A stretch of DNA of 64,000 nt from Vesta saturnalis (Eukaryota; Arthropoda; Insecta; Coleoptera; Lampyridae): NCBI GenBank assembly GCA_036346205.1, contig JARFJB010001495.1, forward strand, positions 4,112,501 to 4,176,500. The letters run 5' to 3'. Positions within the stretch are counted from its first letter, which is position 1; the number at the start of each line of letters is the position of its first letter. The notes below the pieces were generated by a model. It saw only the letters and a program-made list of their open reading frames with translations, was not told where the DNA came from and did no database searches. Positions 22,449 to 33,483 of this stretch are shown here, piece after piece. The position numbers and the translations under genes were made by a program.

Positions 22449-22960
22449 GTAAAAGTAAAATAAAAAATGTCTCTGTATTTGCATTTACTTCAAATGTGTT
22501 TAAATTTACCTCAAAAGTGGGTTTACTTTTACTCCATTATGAAATCTTACCGGGGTAAATGTAACCACGATGATAATAAATTTTTTATTTATACTTTAGT
22601 CACTTAAACAAGTCTAAACAAGTGGAATAATGCTATATACATCTAGTACTTTAAATCTTACCTTATAGAAACAATTTTCAACACCACACCTGTAACACTT
22701 CTGCTTAAACGAAAAACGATTTTTGTATGGAAGTGCAGCACAAAATTAATCTGCTGATACAATTTTTTTGCCCACTTACTCATAAAGAAGCAGGAAGATC
22801 GAATTTAGCTGCAAATATAAATCGCCCTTAAAGACTGTTTACAATTACCCCTATTTACATTTACCCCGGTCGACCCTACCACATTTTATTTTAACACAGT
22901 AGCAAAGGTCCGTGATTAAAGAAAGTTGGTTAAGTACATATTATTACCTTAAAAAGAAAA

Positions 22961-23690
22961 GTGACAAAAAGGGTGAATTTATGTTGCACGAATTACGTTA
23001 AGTGGAATTTAAACTTACTTCTCGCAATGAAAGAAATTAACGAAGTTATCCTACAAATCAAACCAGATACAATCACAGAAGAGGTGTGGAAGAAAAAAGA
23101 AATTAAAGCTAAAAACTACATTTTAACAGCATCACAAATACACAACTAGAATTGATTATATCAGAAGCTTCTGCAAAGGCAATGATTGAAAAACTTGATG
23201 AAATGTATTTAGTTAAAATTAGCGCTATGAAACTATTACGCAAAAGGAAACTTCTAGATCCTAAAATGAAGGAAAATGAAAACCCAACTGAATTCTTCAA
23301 CACATTCGAAAATCAAGTAAACGAGCTCCAGAATGCTGGAGAAACTGTAAATGATAATGATAAACTAAATTATCTTTTATTAACGCTCCCGGAAAGTTTA
23401 TAACACTTAGTTGATATAATCGATGCTTTACCGCAAAAAGAAAAATCAATTGAATATGTGAAATCTAAACTAACTCTAGAATTTAAAAAACGAGAAAGTA
23501 AAATTGAAAACAAAAAAAATTATCAAGCCTTCAATTCAAATGTACGTAGAAATATTAATCCGCAACACTCGTTTTATAAACAACAAAGTAAAAATAACGT
23601 TTTGGACATACTTAATATTATTGACGAAACAATCCTAACTGGCAAGGTGGATATTCAAGAAATTCCAATAGAAACAGATCAACAAGAGTA
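22961..23690 (+). pseudogene. copia gag region
   Basis: Several in-frame pieces give a copia-type Gag (UBN2-like): NEVILQIKPDTITEEVWKKK, then after a stop KLDEMYLVKISAMKLLRKRK, MKENENPTEFFNTFENQVNE and LNYLLLTLPESL. The second part is Lys-rich (23458-23690). Stops at 23147-23149 and 23401-23403 break it. No clear CCHC zinc knuckle was found. The start is probably upstream in the broken leader. Confidence 0.75.
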
Positions 23691-23699
23691 GCTGTAAAC

Positions 23700-23939
23700 T
23701 CAATGGTGGAACAAGAACCTCAAAATGAAAATAATTCATTTAATGTCGAGGTCCTGCCAACAATTAAGGAGGTGCAGTACAAAACACAAACGATAATAGA
23801 AAATATGAAATGGTTATTGGATAGTGGATGTTCGGATCACATTTTAATGAATATGTAGATTTAGACAATCCGGTAAATATTAATGTGTTTTTCATTGAAA
23901 TCCAGTAAAATAGGTAACGTCAATGTTTATTTTAATGTA
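23700..23939 (+). pseudogene. copia protease region, 5' part
   Basis: Contains WLLDSGCSDHI (about 23812-23844), the aspartic protease active site of copia elements, then a stop and shift, then IGNVNVYFNVY. The frame is cut at TA by the DD41D mariner and resumes after 26090 as KVKLKNVYYVPNMS. Confidence 0.85.
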
Positions 23940-23941
23940 TA

Positions 23942-26090
23942 CATGGTGTATTTTAAAATCACCGACAAACGAAAACTGGAGATTCTATGATTCAAAATAA
24001 GACAAAAATTATCATAAACGCTTTTCCGAAAATGCTTCCTAACCGAGATACAGGTTGATTAAAAAATACTTTTTTTAAGGTTTTTTTAAGATTCCTCAAA
24101 AACTACAAAAGATATTACACTGAGATTTGGTACAATTAAATGTCTAATTAAACACAATTAATCAGGTGAGTTTGAGTCAACTGACTCCATCCAGTGGCGT
24201 AGAATATTTTAAGTTAATTAGTTTAAGTAAAAAAAAGCACGCCCCTGGTTTTTCTGAAGAAATATTTTTTGTTAAATCCAACATTTAATTCTGCAAATAA
24301 AATCATAATTAATATTTTTTCGATTCGGCACCCCGTTTTTGAAATATTTTGCATTAACATAAACGACTACATTATTCAGTAATAACCAAATTAAATAAAT
24401 CAGAGCTTGCTTTGCGATTAACAGTTACGTATCTTATGTTTGCTAAAATAGTTGCATTTACGCGTGTTTTGTAAATCATTGTTTGTGTCTAATTACTGTG
24501 AAAAAATGAATTATTCCAAACGAGAACTGGTCGATATGCATTTATGTTATGGTAATACTAATTGCAATGCTCGTGCAGCTGCTCGACTTTATGAACAAAG
24601 ATTTCCAAATAGAAGACATCCACATCATACTACGTTTAGAACCGTAACTTGTTAGAGTATGGAAGTTTAAAAGGAAAGAAAAATTCCGGACGAAATGCTC
24701 GTGTACCAGTTGAAATTGAGGAACAAATTTTAGATAGAGTTTATGAAAATGCATCAATAAGTACGCGTGAGTTAGGTTTAGAATTTAGTGTGTCACACAG
24801 CAAGTCTTGGAAAGTTTTACGAGAACAAAATTTACATCCCTTTCACCTACAAAAAGTGCATGCATTATTGCCTGCTGACCATCCTCGTCGAATGAATTTT
24901 TGCGAATGGTTTTTAAATAAAAATACTGAAGATGTACAATTTGTTAAAAACTTATTGACCACCGATGAGTGTATTTTTTTCCGAAATGGAATAATAAACT
25001 TGCATAATTCCCACAAATGGTTACATGAAAATCAGCATCCAACTGTAGTTACAGCTCACCAACACAGATTCAGCGAAAATATTTGGATAGGTATACTAGA
25101 TGATCACCTAATCGGACCTATCCGTTTTCCTCAACGACTTACTGGCGAATTCTATTTAAATTTTTTGAGAGAAGATTTGCCAAAATTGGTTGACGACGAT
25201 GTTAGAATGAACATGTATTTCATGCATGATGGTGCACCACCACATTCTACACGAAACGTCAGAGAATTTTTAAATGCATGGTTCCCTGGACGAGGAAGTG
25301 AAGTACCGTGGCCGGCACGATCGCCAGATTTAAACCCATTGGATTTTTTTGTGTGGGGGTATCTGAAAACTCGTGTCTATTCTGTCCAAATTGATAATCG
25401 ATAGCAACTTTGGAATCGCATACAGATGCCATGCGATGAGATTACGGCTATGCCACAAATTTTTCAGCGTGTTAGGTTTCATTTGCTAAGAAGAATACAA
25501 GCTTGCATTCAAAAGGAAGCAGGACATTTTGAACAATATGTATAAAAATAATTATTATTTTGTTTTTGATTCCTTCGATATCTCTTTAATAATGTACCTA
25601 ATAGTTAACTCCGTTATTTTTTTGTAAAATAAAACAAATTTTGATTTTTATTGAATAATGTGGTCGTTTATGTTAATGCAAAATATTTCAAAAACGGGGT
25701 GCCGAATCGATAAAATACTAAGTATGATTTTATTTGCAGAATTAAATGTTGAATCTATCAAAAAAATATTTCTTCAAAAAAACCAGGGGCGTGTTTTTTT
25801 TTTTACTTAAACTGATTTAACTTAAAATATTCTACACCACTGGATGGAGTCAGTTGACTCAAACTCACCTGATTAATTGTATTTAATTAGACATTTAGGT
25901 GAACCAAATCTCAGTATAATATCTTTTGTAGTTTTTGAGGAATCTTAAAAAAACCTTAAAAAAAGTATTTTTTAATCCACCTGTATCTCGGTTAGGAAGC
26001 ATTTTCGGAAAAGCGTAAATGATCATTTTTGTCTTATTCTGAATCATAGAATCTCCAGTTTTCGTTTGTCGGTGATTTTAAAATACACCC
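23942..26090 (+). mobile_element. mariner-type DD41D element with ~435-bp TIRs, copy 1
   Basis: The left end is CATGGTGTATTTTAAAATC after TA (23940-23941). The right end is GATTTTAAAATACACCC before TA (26091-26092); the terminal TG is lost. The inverted repeats extend about 435 bp on each side, inward to the ACGACTACATTATTCA block (24363-24380, mirrored at 25655-25675). A second, fuller copy with intact ends is at 48032-50169. Copia protease coding joins cleanly across the site. Confidence 0.93.
24506..25545 (+). pseudogene. DD41D mariner-type transposase, near-complete
   Basis: Starts MNYSKRELVDMHLCYG with the HTH block ARAAARLYEQRFPNRRHPHH. A small deletion shifts the frame near 24650, then 24649-25404 is open through the catalytic domain: TTDECIF (first Asp), MHDGAPPHSTR (second) and WPARSPDLNPLDFF (third). 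Copy 2 keeps 41 residues between the last two Asp; here four are lost after FPGR (36 to 32 before SPD). A stop at 25402-25404 precedes the last segment, which ends IQKEAGHFEQYV. Only a few lesions separate it from an open gene. Confidence 0.9.
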
Positions 26091-26151
26091 TAAAAGTAAA
26101 ATTAAAAATGTATATTATGTGCCAAATATGAGCCAAAACTCATCAAGTGTA
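26091..26151 (+). pseudogene. copia protease region, 3' fragment
   Basis: KVKLKNVYYVPNMS continues the copia frame from before the mariner. It is cut by pogo-B at TA 26150-26151. Confidence 0.8.
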
Positions 26152-28747
26152 CAGTAGAGTTGGGTGACTTGAAATCGTAGGGGTGACTTGACACAGTGTG
26201 ACATTTATTTTTGGAACTATTGTTGCCACCTTTTAGGTAAACGCCCAAACTTCAGAAAAATTTCAGAAGTATTCCACAATTATGAAGTAATGTTTTCAGT
26301 AGCTAAAAGTTGTAAACAGGTGTTTTATCTGGCTCCTAAAAAATACTGAATAATAGGTAAGAAAACCACGCTTTTTGATATGCTATATAATTAAGGTCAT
26401 TCTCAGGTATCCATATGAGCAAAGTACATGTAATATTTTTTTACAATAGTTTATTGTCCTATCAACGGGTTCTGAACCCCAGGTCTGTTGATTTTATTTT
26501 TTGAGATTAAGTAATGCTTTTTTACATTTTTTTGTTACAGATTTTGGGTGACTTGACAAAATGCCAAATAAGTATAAAAGAGTGCTAGGAAACCGAAAAC
26601 ACCACGATTTTCCTAAAGATGAATTAGAAGAAGCCTTAACAAATATACGCACTGGTAGATGGACACTGGTGGAGGCTTCAAGTAATACCGGGGTATGAAA
26701 ATCGACATTATATCGAAAACTTAAAAATAAAAATATGAAAACTTATGGGGGCCAGACTTCATTGACAACGGAGGAGGAAGTGGTTCTAAAAGATGCTGTT
26801 TTATTTGCTGTGAAGTGGGGATTTCCCTTAGATAAAGACAATATTAAAGATCTGGTTCGAAATTATTTAAATAGACAAGGACGAAGATTAGGTGCTTTTA
26901 CCGATAACAGACCGGGTAATAGTTGGTACTACGCGTTTATTACTCGTCATAGCGAGCTATCCATTCGCCTATCAGAAAATATAAAGCGAAGCCGTGCTGC
27001 TGTTTCTATTGACAGTTTAAGTTGGCTGATACTTTAAAAGACATTCCTGAAGAAAATATCATCAATTATGACGAGGCATGTTTTACCGATGACCCTGGAG
27101 GAATCAAAGTTGTTGTTCGACGCACAGCTAAACATGCCGAAAAAATTATGGACCACACAAAATCTTCAACGAGTGTGATGTTTTCCGTTAGTGGGTCAGG
27201 AGTTATGTTGCCGCCTTACATTGTATATAAGGCAGATCAGCTGTGGTCTACGTGGACAGAAAATGGTCCCGAAAACGCCCGGTACAATCGCAGCAAATCT
27301 GGATGGTTTGATCTACACCTATTCGAAGACTGGTTTAAATGTATTGTGCTCCCTTATTTTAAAAAACTTGAAGGACCGAAGGTGTTGATCGGTGACAATT
27401 TAGCCAGCCACATTAGCATCACTGTCATACAGGAGTGCCAAAACAATAATATTCGCTTTGGTCTCTTGCCCCCCAATAGTACACATCTAACACAACCGCT
27501 AGATGTTTGCCATTTCAGACGACTAAAGGGTAAATGGAGGTCTGTTTTAACTAAATGGAAGCAAACACAACCGGGCCCCATAAGGAAAGATCGATTTCCT
27601 GGTCTACTCAAAGCAACATTAGTAGAACTAGGTGCAAAGCGACAGGACTTGTTCCTATTGATCGAGAAGCTGTTTTACAACGAATCCCTTCTCAACACAG
27701 GCATGTAGGAGAAATTGCCAATGTGTTAAAAGATATGTTTGAAACAACAAGAAAAGTCCGGCAGACGGAAGAAACTAAATGTTGCTCCAGGGGAGAGCAT
27801 CTCTGTAGAAGACTTAGAAGCAGAAAAAATAGACGAGACAACGGTGGCAGTACAACTACCTGAGCAAAACAAAATTGTTAAAAAAAAATCCGAAGCCACG
27901 CAAGTCCAATAAATCCGAACTTTCTTCTGAAACTGAGATAGATGATACAGAGCTTGAAGACGAGACCGACGAAGAAGAGTCCAGCGATATTGAGCCCGAG
28001 GATAATTTACAAATGCGAAATCAACAAGCAAAATGAAGAACCTGTGGAACGACACTCATTTCAATGTGGAGAGTTTGTTCTTGTGAAATTTCATACAGAG
28101 AAACGGCTTGTAAAATATGTAGGAGAAATCTGCCAAGTCATTGATGTAGAGTACCTACAAGTACAATTCCTACGCAAAACTGTGGGTACACAAGAAACAT
28201 TTTTTTCATATCCTGACGTAATAGACGAATCGATGGTGCACAGAAATGAGGTCGTATGTCTGCCAGCTCCACAGCTCCTTCGCCGAGAACGTTTCAAATT
28301 TTTGACAGATTTGGTAGATGACAATGTTTTATAAACAAATATGTTAACTACATTTGTAAAAATATTGTTAATTTAGGTTTAAGTATTATTATGATGTTAA
28401 CTTTTGAGAATACCTTGGTTTTTAAATTATTTTTGTATCTTGTCAGAATAAACGTTTCTTTTCTGAAATAAATGGTCTCAACAATTTTTTTCACCCTGTA
28501 CAATGGAAACATACTTTTTTAAAGAGTTAAACTTGATGTCAAGTCACCTATAGAACAGTTTTACTTGTCATTTACACTGATTTTTGCTTACACAGGGTTT
28601 TTATTTTTTTTGTACATTTTTTTTGAGTTTTACAAAAATCTTTTATACAGGTTCTAGCCATTTTTTTTGTTTTATGATATATTTATGGGTATGGCAGATA
28701 TTATTGAATTCAAGTCAAAATAGCAGTCAAATCACCCAACTTTACGG
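26152..28747 (+). mobile_element. pogo-B: pogo-like DNA transposon, both ends present
   Basis: TIRs are CAGTAGAGTTGGGTGACTTGA (left) and the mirror of CCGTAAAGTTGGGTGATTTGA (right), with TA on each side (26150-26151 and 28748-28749). The motif GGGTGACTTGA(C) recurs at 26162, 26181 and 26546, and in reverse at 28538 and 28727. One transposase gene is on the plus strand. The element interrupts the copia frame 61 bp after the mariner. Confidence 0.92.
26561..28334 (+). pseudogene. pogo-B transposase with C-terminal accessory domain
   Basis: Starts MPNKYKRVLGNRKHHDFPKD, a pogo/CENP-B HTH. A TGA near 26697 breaks KSTLYRKLK, then 26735-27037 holds the second DNA-binding block and NRPGNSWYYAFITRH. 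The DDE domain (27022-27708) has NYDEACFTDDPG, LIGDNLASH and STHLTQPLDVCHF, so the three catalytic acids are in place. After a shift, an acidic stretch leads to a 130-codon end (27942-28334) with FVLVKFHTEKRLVKYVGEIC and VQFLRKTVGTQETFFSYP, a compact beta-rich module seen in some pogo-like proteins. Only about one stop and two or three frameshifts were seen, so this is one of the youngest elements here. Confidence 0.9.
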
Positions 28748-28759
28748 TATCTTGTATTA

Positions 28760-31263
28760 TCCATCAAAGTAATTATGTTATATTCAAAAATGATTCTGCT
28801 CAAATTTTTAATTGAAAGAATGAATTAATCGCTATTGCTACTAAAATAGGTAAACTGTTTGAATTGCATGGAAAAATTCAATGTTCTGAAGTGACATCTT
28901 ACAACGGTTCTGCAGAAATATCAAAACAAGAAAAATGGCATCGAATTTTCGGTCATACAAACTTTCGAGATTTAAAATACCTATGTCAGTCACAAATAGC
29001 TGATGGATACCTCAAAAAATTGAAGACGATTATTTAAAGTGTGAAATATGTTTAGAAAACAAAATGAACAATTTAAAATTTACAAATAATCGAACCAGAG
29101 CTGATGACATACTAGAAATAGTCCACACAGGTGTAAATGGACCAATATCGCAAACTGGCCATAAGGGAGAAAAATATTTTGTTTCTTTCATTGATGATTT
29201 CAGTAAAATGCTATTGTACATTGTATAAAATACAAAATTGAAGTCTTCGATCGTTTCGTTGAATATATTCAGTTAATGCAAAACAAAAGTGGAAGAAAAT
29301 TACGTTGTGATAATGGGCGAGAATATATTAATAAAGATTTCTTTACATTGGCCAAATCTTGAAGGTATATATTTAAGAACTAGCCCACCGCACACACATG
29401 AACTAAATAGTGGTGCAGAAAGATATAATAGAAACATAATGAATCGTGCTCGTTGTTTGCTGTCTGAAGCCAGAATTGATCAAAGTTATTGGCCAGAGTT
29501 TATATACCCAGCCGCATACATAGGAAACAGGCTGCTAGCTAACACCAAATTTAAGAAAACTCCATATTTTTCAACAAGAAACCTGATGTGTCAAATTTGA
29601 GATTGTATGGTAGTACAGCATTTGTCAGAATTCCAGAAGAATTCCGTGCTTCAAAATTAGATCCAAAGGCCAACAAATGTACATTAGTAGGGTGCACTGA
29701 TACAGATTACAAAATATTAATTAATAATAAAATAATTACAAGCCGTCAATTTATTGAAGAAGGTACAAAATACATTGAGTTTAAGGAAAGTGAATCGATA
29801 GAAAACAATGAAGATGTGAAAAATAACGTTATGCATGAAACCGAACAAAAACAAGAAATCATATCGGAAATAGAAGCAGATCAAGAAAATGATCAGATTG
29901 AGGAGGTGACAAGTTTAAGACGTCCCAGGCGAGAAATAAAATTACTCAAAAAATTTGATAACCACGTAGTTTATGTAAATTATTCAAGTGCTTGTTTTTT
30001 TCCCCGAAAATGGATAAGTGCAATGAATGAAGAGATTAAAAGCCTACAAGAAAATGAAACTTGGTTGTTAACCAACGCACCAACGAATAAAACAATTATT
30101 GAAGTCAAATGGAGATACAAAATCAAGACGAATGGTAAACATAAATCTCGAATCGTAGCGAAAGGTTTTCAACGGTCTTACCAAGAAAATGAAGAAATAT
30201 ACTCAACCGTTGCAAAACTAAATACATTAAAAGTCTTACTCTCAGTTGTGTGCAATAATACTTGGAAAATATAACAGATGGATGTCCAAACAGCGTTTTT
30301 AAATGGCAAAATTAAATCCGAAGTATACATGTACCCTCCAGATGGTTATGATAGTCGACCAAATAAAGTGTGTTATTTATACAAACCTCTTTATCGACTA
30401 AGAGAAAGCGCACGTGATTGGTACGAATGTTTTCATGAATTTATGTCAAGCTTAACATTTAGAAGGTTAGATTTTGATTATTGCTTGTACCTTGGCAACG
30501 TAGATCACAATCATATATATCATTTTATATGTAGATGATTTACTAATTTGTAGTGCTGTTGAAAAATGTATTCAAAAGATTAAACTTTCGCTTAGTAAAA
30601 AATTTCGTATGAAGGACTTGGGTCAAGTCAAACTACTTAGTAATTGAAATCGAAAATCAATTAAACGAGAAAAGGATACTTTTGAGACAACAAAATTACA
30701 TTGAGAGTCTTGCCGAAAAATATTGTGTCAAAGAATCCAAAAACTTTGATACACCAATGGAAATGAATTTAAAATTAGAACCGGCAAAAAACATAGAAGA
30801 ACATATGAAGTACAGAAACCTAATAGGTGCCTTGTTGTATATCGCAAATGAAACCAGATAGTTGACAGAAAATCAACCACCAGAATACTTGTACGTATTT
30901 ATAAAAATTCAATTCTATGGAAGTTTGAAAAACAAAAGGTTGTATCCAGAGCTTCAAATCATGCGGAATATTACGCCCTCGCCGACTGTGTAGAGGAAAC
31001 TATACCAATCAAAGAGATATATAAAAATATATGAAGATAACACGGGAGCGATAGCTCTGTCGTAGAATGAAAAATTCTCCAAAAACTCTAAACACATTGA
31101 CGTACGTTACCATTTTGTCCATGTTTATGAGAAAAAGAATGTAATCGATGTGCACAAGGTGTCAACCGAAGACCAAATTTCTGATATACTTACAAAGCTA
31201 TTAAGAAGTTCCAAGTTTAAAAAATTTAGAGCATTACTGGGTCTAGAAATTTATAGCAATTGA
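28760..31263 (+). pseudogene. copia integrase, reverse transcriptase and RNase H
   Basis: In order: the GAG_pre-integrase block KWHRIFGHTNF with CEICLENK (28930-29070); integrase core HTGVNGPIS, FIDDFSK and PPHTHELNSGAERYNR (29120-29430); then YWPEFIYPAAYIGNRLL and a linker. RT has AMNEEIKSLQENETW, VKWRYKIKTNGKHKSRIVAKG, QMDVQTAFLNG, LYKPLYRLRESARDWYE and catalytic YVDDLLIC (about 30523-30546). RNase H has SNHAEYYALADCVEE (about 30955) and IYEDNTGAIALS, ending STEDQISDILTK and a clean stop at 31261-31263. Numerous shifts and stops; part of the late RT (30840-30900) is deleted. Confidence 0.9.
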
Positions 31264-31358
31264 TGACTTCTATTTTTTTATTAATTTTTGTAAAAAGTAG
31301 TTTAGTATTAGTATTGCCTTAGAAATTACTTCCATGGAGATTCAAAATCAAGGAGGTA

Positions 31359-31589
31359 TGTTAAATACATGATTTTGTATCACCAGGTATATACACAAAA
31401 GTAATGCTATGAAGTTAGTAGTAGATGTATGTTGTTAAATGATGATATATGTGTGTATAACAAGAGAAAATTTTTTTGTTTATTAATTCAGGAATGTTTA
31501 GTTAATGTTTGTATAAACAAGTGTCATACATTTGTGTTTACAATAAAAGCAAATACTTTGAAGTAAACATACCACATTTTATTTTAACA
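31359..31589 (+). repeat. copia right LTR (231 bp)
   Basis: TGTTAAAT...TTTTAACA with inverted ends. It is uninterrupted and serves as the reference for reading the insertions in the left LTR. A TATAT flank follows. Confidence 0.93.
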
Positions 31590-31990
31590 TATATCACTTT
31601 CCAAAACATTATCAACTTTGACAAAATTTTGAACAACAGATTGGGTACAATACAAAACTTTCCCTTTTAAAGCTAGAATTTTCTTCTTTTAACACTATTC
31701 TCGTTTACTAGTGCGGATGTCTTCTTTCTACACAATTTAAGCTCCTTCCCTACACTTGCAGAGTTTTTATCAAATTCCGTTTTGAAATCTTTCAGATTCA
31801 TGGAGAGGGAGGTTTGATCTTTTCTTACTACAGCAATATCGTTTGTGAGAGAATCTAACTTGGCCAGAATTAAATTGTTTATTTCATCTACACTAGCAAT
31901 TCTTCGCGAATCACTGCCACTGCCACTGGCCTGATTTTTGTTTATTTGATCCTCCTCAAACATACTTATATAGCAGTACTAAAGTAGCAC
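31590..31990 (-). pseudogene. LINE-2 ORF1, 5' part (right of the copia insertion)
   Basis: The minus strand starts MFEEDQINKNQASGSGSDSR at 31963, followed by a coiled-coil-like stretch (EINNLILAKLDSLTNDIAVV) and a basic end, KRRKF. Near the copia junction VDNVLESD (31615-31592) joins ETDMIDCIYRRRFGKGQTS at 17715-17660, a fit to the ORF1 RNA-binding region of LINEs. This shows that the copia element landed inside LINE-2 ORF1. The exact 5' end of LINE-2 was not found. Confidence 0.65.
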
Positions 31991-33483
31991 TATAACAACG
32001 TACCACAAGTTATTTCCTTCTATTATGATTAAATATATGCTTTAATTTAATGTTCTTTCAATAAGTTAATCGACATAAATTCAGAATTTAAATCACAAAA
32101 AAAAAACAGTATTCCTACTATGATAGAAAGAATGAATTTATCCGCCAACATAAACTATGTGTCGATAGTTTAAAATGTAAATACGGCACAATGGAAAAAT
32201 ACCTTTGTATTAAATGAATAATAGAAATAAACAAATAACATTAAATTATTTATATCTGTTTATCAGTAGTCCCACCTGAAAACGTTATCCACTTGCCTTA
32301 TCTACCCCACTAATAGCTCATTGAACACCATATATATACCCACTGTTTACTTTAAACTTTAATATAAAATTTGTTTCATTAATTATCCAACAACTGCTAA
32401 AAAGAATTTCGTGAAATTTTACACAATTAGGGCTTTACAAATTTTCTAAATCTATATAAAAATAAGTTTAAAAGAAGGTTTAGTGTATACTGACGTGCTT
32501 GTTCAAGAAGATGCTTATATGGTAATCTAAGCGAGAATAACTTTCTTATAGAAGCGAAGAGAACATATTCAAAAGAGAGTAATTTCAACTTTGGGAAGAG
32601 ATAAAACGTGATCGATGATCTAGCAACATTGTGTAGTGTATTCTGCTAGAAATAAATGATCGCGCTTGTTACAGGTGTAGAAAAAATTGTGTACAAAATT
32701 AACAGGGTTTTTAACAAAATAAGATAAGATATGTATTACGTGTAGCTAGAACAAGCCAAATTAATCATATTACGATCGGTTTATTAAAATGCGTAGACTT
32801 ACGATTATCTGTAATCGCTTTATCCGAAACGCACCGACGAAATACTTAGATTATCTGATTATACAAAATGAATTTTATATCTGTGCTTGTGGGCAATTAC
32901 ATATTATTTTGACTAACTCGTATCATTGTATAAAGTAAAGGCGCCAGAGAAAAGGTCTATTATGCGACTTTATTATATACCTACTTAACTTGATAGTTGT
33001 CATTCATCTACTGAATTGCGTTCTTAATGTAACAGGAATATAAAAAGAAAGAGAAAGGTGGATTGAATAGAGGATAAATTATAAACACTCAAACGACTTG
33101 ATGTACGGATCCTTTTACCTAATTAAAAGACGGATGGGCAAATGGAACAAAAAAACAACTCCATGTAAAAGTACCTAAATAATCAACTATAGAATGTTTG
33201 TTAATTCTTAACAATAAATGTAGTATTAATTCGAGTAGGTATAAATTATTAACTATTATCTATAGATACTTTCAGGTTTTTATTATGCTGTGTGTGTACA
33301 AGTTCTGTTTTTTTGCAGAGCGTGACTGCTGTGGTCATTTGGCTCCTCATAATGCGAATTCTACTGTATTGAAATTGAATAAAATTTTCGCATCTTGAGG
33401 TTATCAGTATATGATTTATATATAATCTTTCTCTAATACCTACAGTACGCACTTGAATAATTACTCTAAGCCAAATTTCATTC
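31991..33483. other. AT-rich region with no recognisable gene
   Basis: No convincing coding sequence, terminal repeat or RNA gene was seen. It may hold the LINE-2 5' UTR at its left edge. Confidence 0.55.

Larger units (their letters stand above)
19158..22876 (-). mobile_element. pogo-A: pogo-like DNA transposon in copia LTR
   Basis: The left end is CCGGGGTAAAAGTAAAC after a TA (19156-19157). The right end is TTTACATTTACCCCGGTCGACCC followed by TA (22877-22878). The left end lacks the outermost GGGTCGA, presumably by decay. GGGGTAAA(A/T)GTAAAC-like motifs recur near both ends. The degraded pogo/Tigger-type transposase is on the minus strand, and a SINE has inserted at 19668-20054. Confidence 0.8.
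17724..22896 (+). repeat. copia left LTR, split into three pieces
   Basis: The pieces are 17724-17756, 18902-19157 and 22879-22896. They are interrupted by the 1.14-kb TIR element and by pogo-A. Joined, they match the right LTR along its length apart from a (TA)n expansion (18954-19024) and a diverged stretch just before the pogo-A site. Confidence 0.85.
17724..31589 (+). mobile_element. Ty1/copia retrotransposon with four nested insertions
   Basis: The left LTR begins TGTTAAATACATG at 17724 and the right LTR is 31359-31589, ending TTTTAACA. Flanks TACAT (17719-17723) and TATAT (31590-31594) fit a 5-bp target duplication with one change. Without the insertions the internal part is about 3.7 kb, with gag, protease, integrase, RT and RNase H in copia order. 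The purine stretch AAGGAGGT just before the right LTR is the likely polypurine tract. Four elements lie inside it: 17757-18899, 19158-22876, 23942-26090 and 26152-28747. Confidence 0.92.

Noticed and set aside
22900..22920. Copia primer-binding site complementary to initiator tRNA
   Set aside because: AGCAAAGGTCCGTG looks like tRNA sequence in the sense direction, not its complement, so it cannot be called a primer-binding site.
27354..27611. 85-codon minus-strand ORF inside pogo-B
   Set aside because: Antisense shadow of the pogo-B DDE domain.
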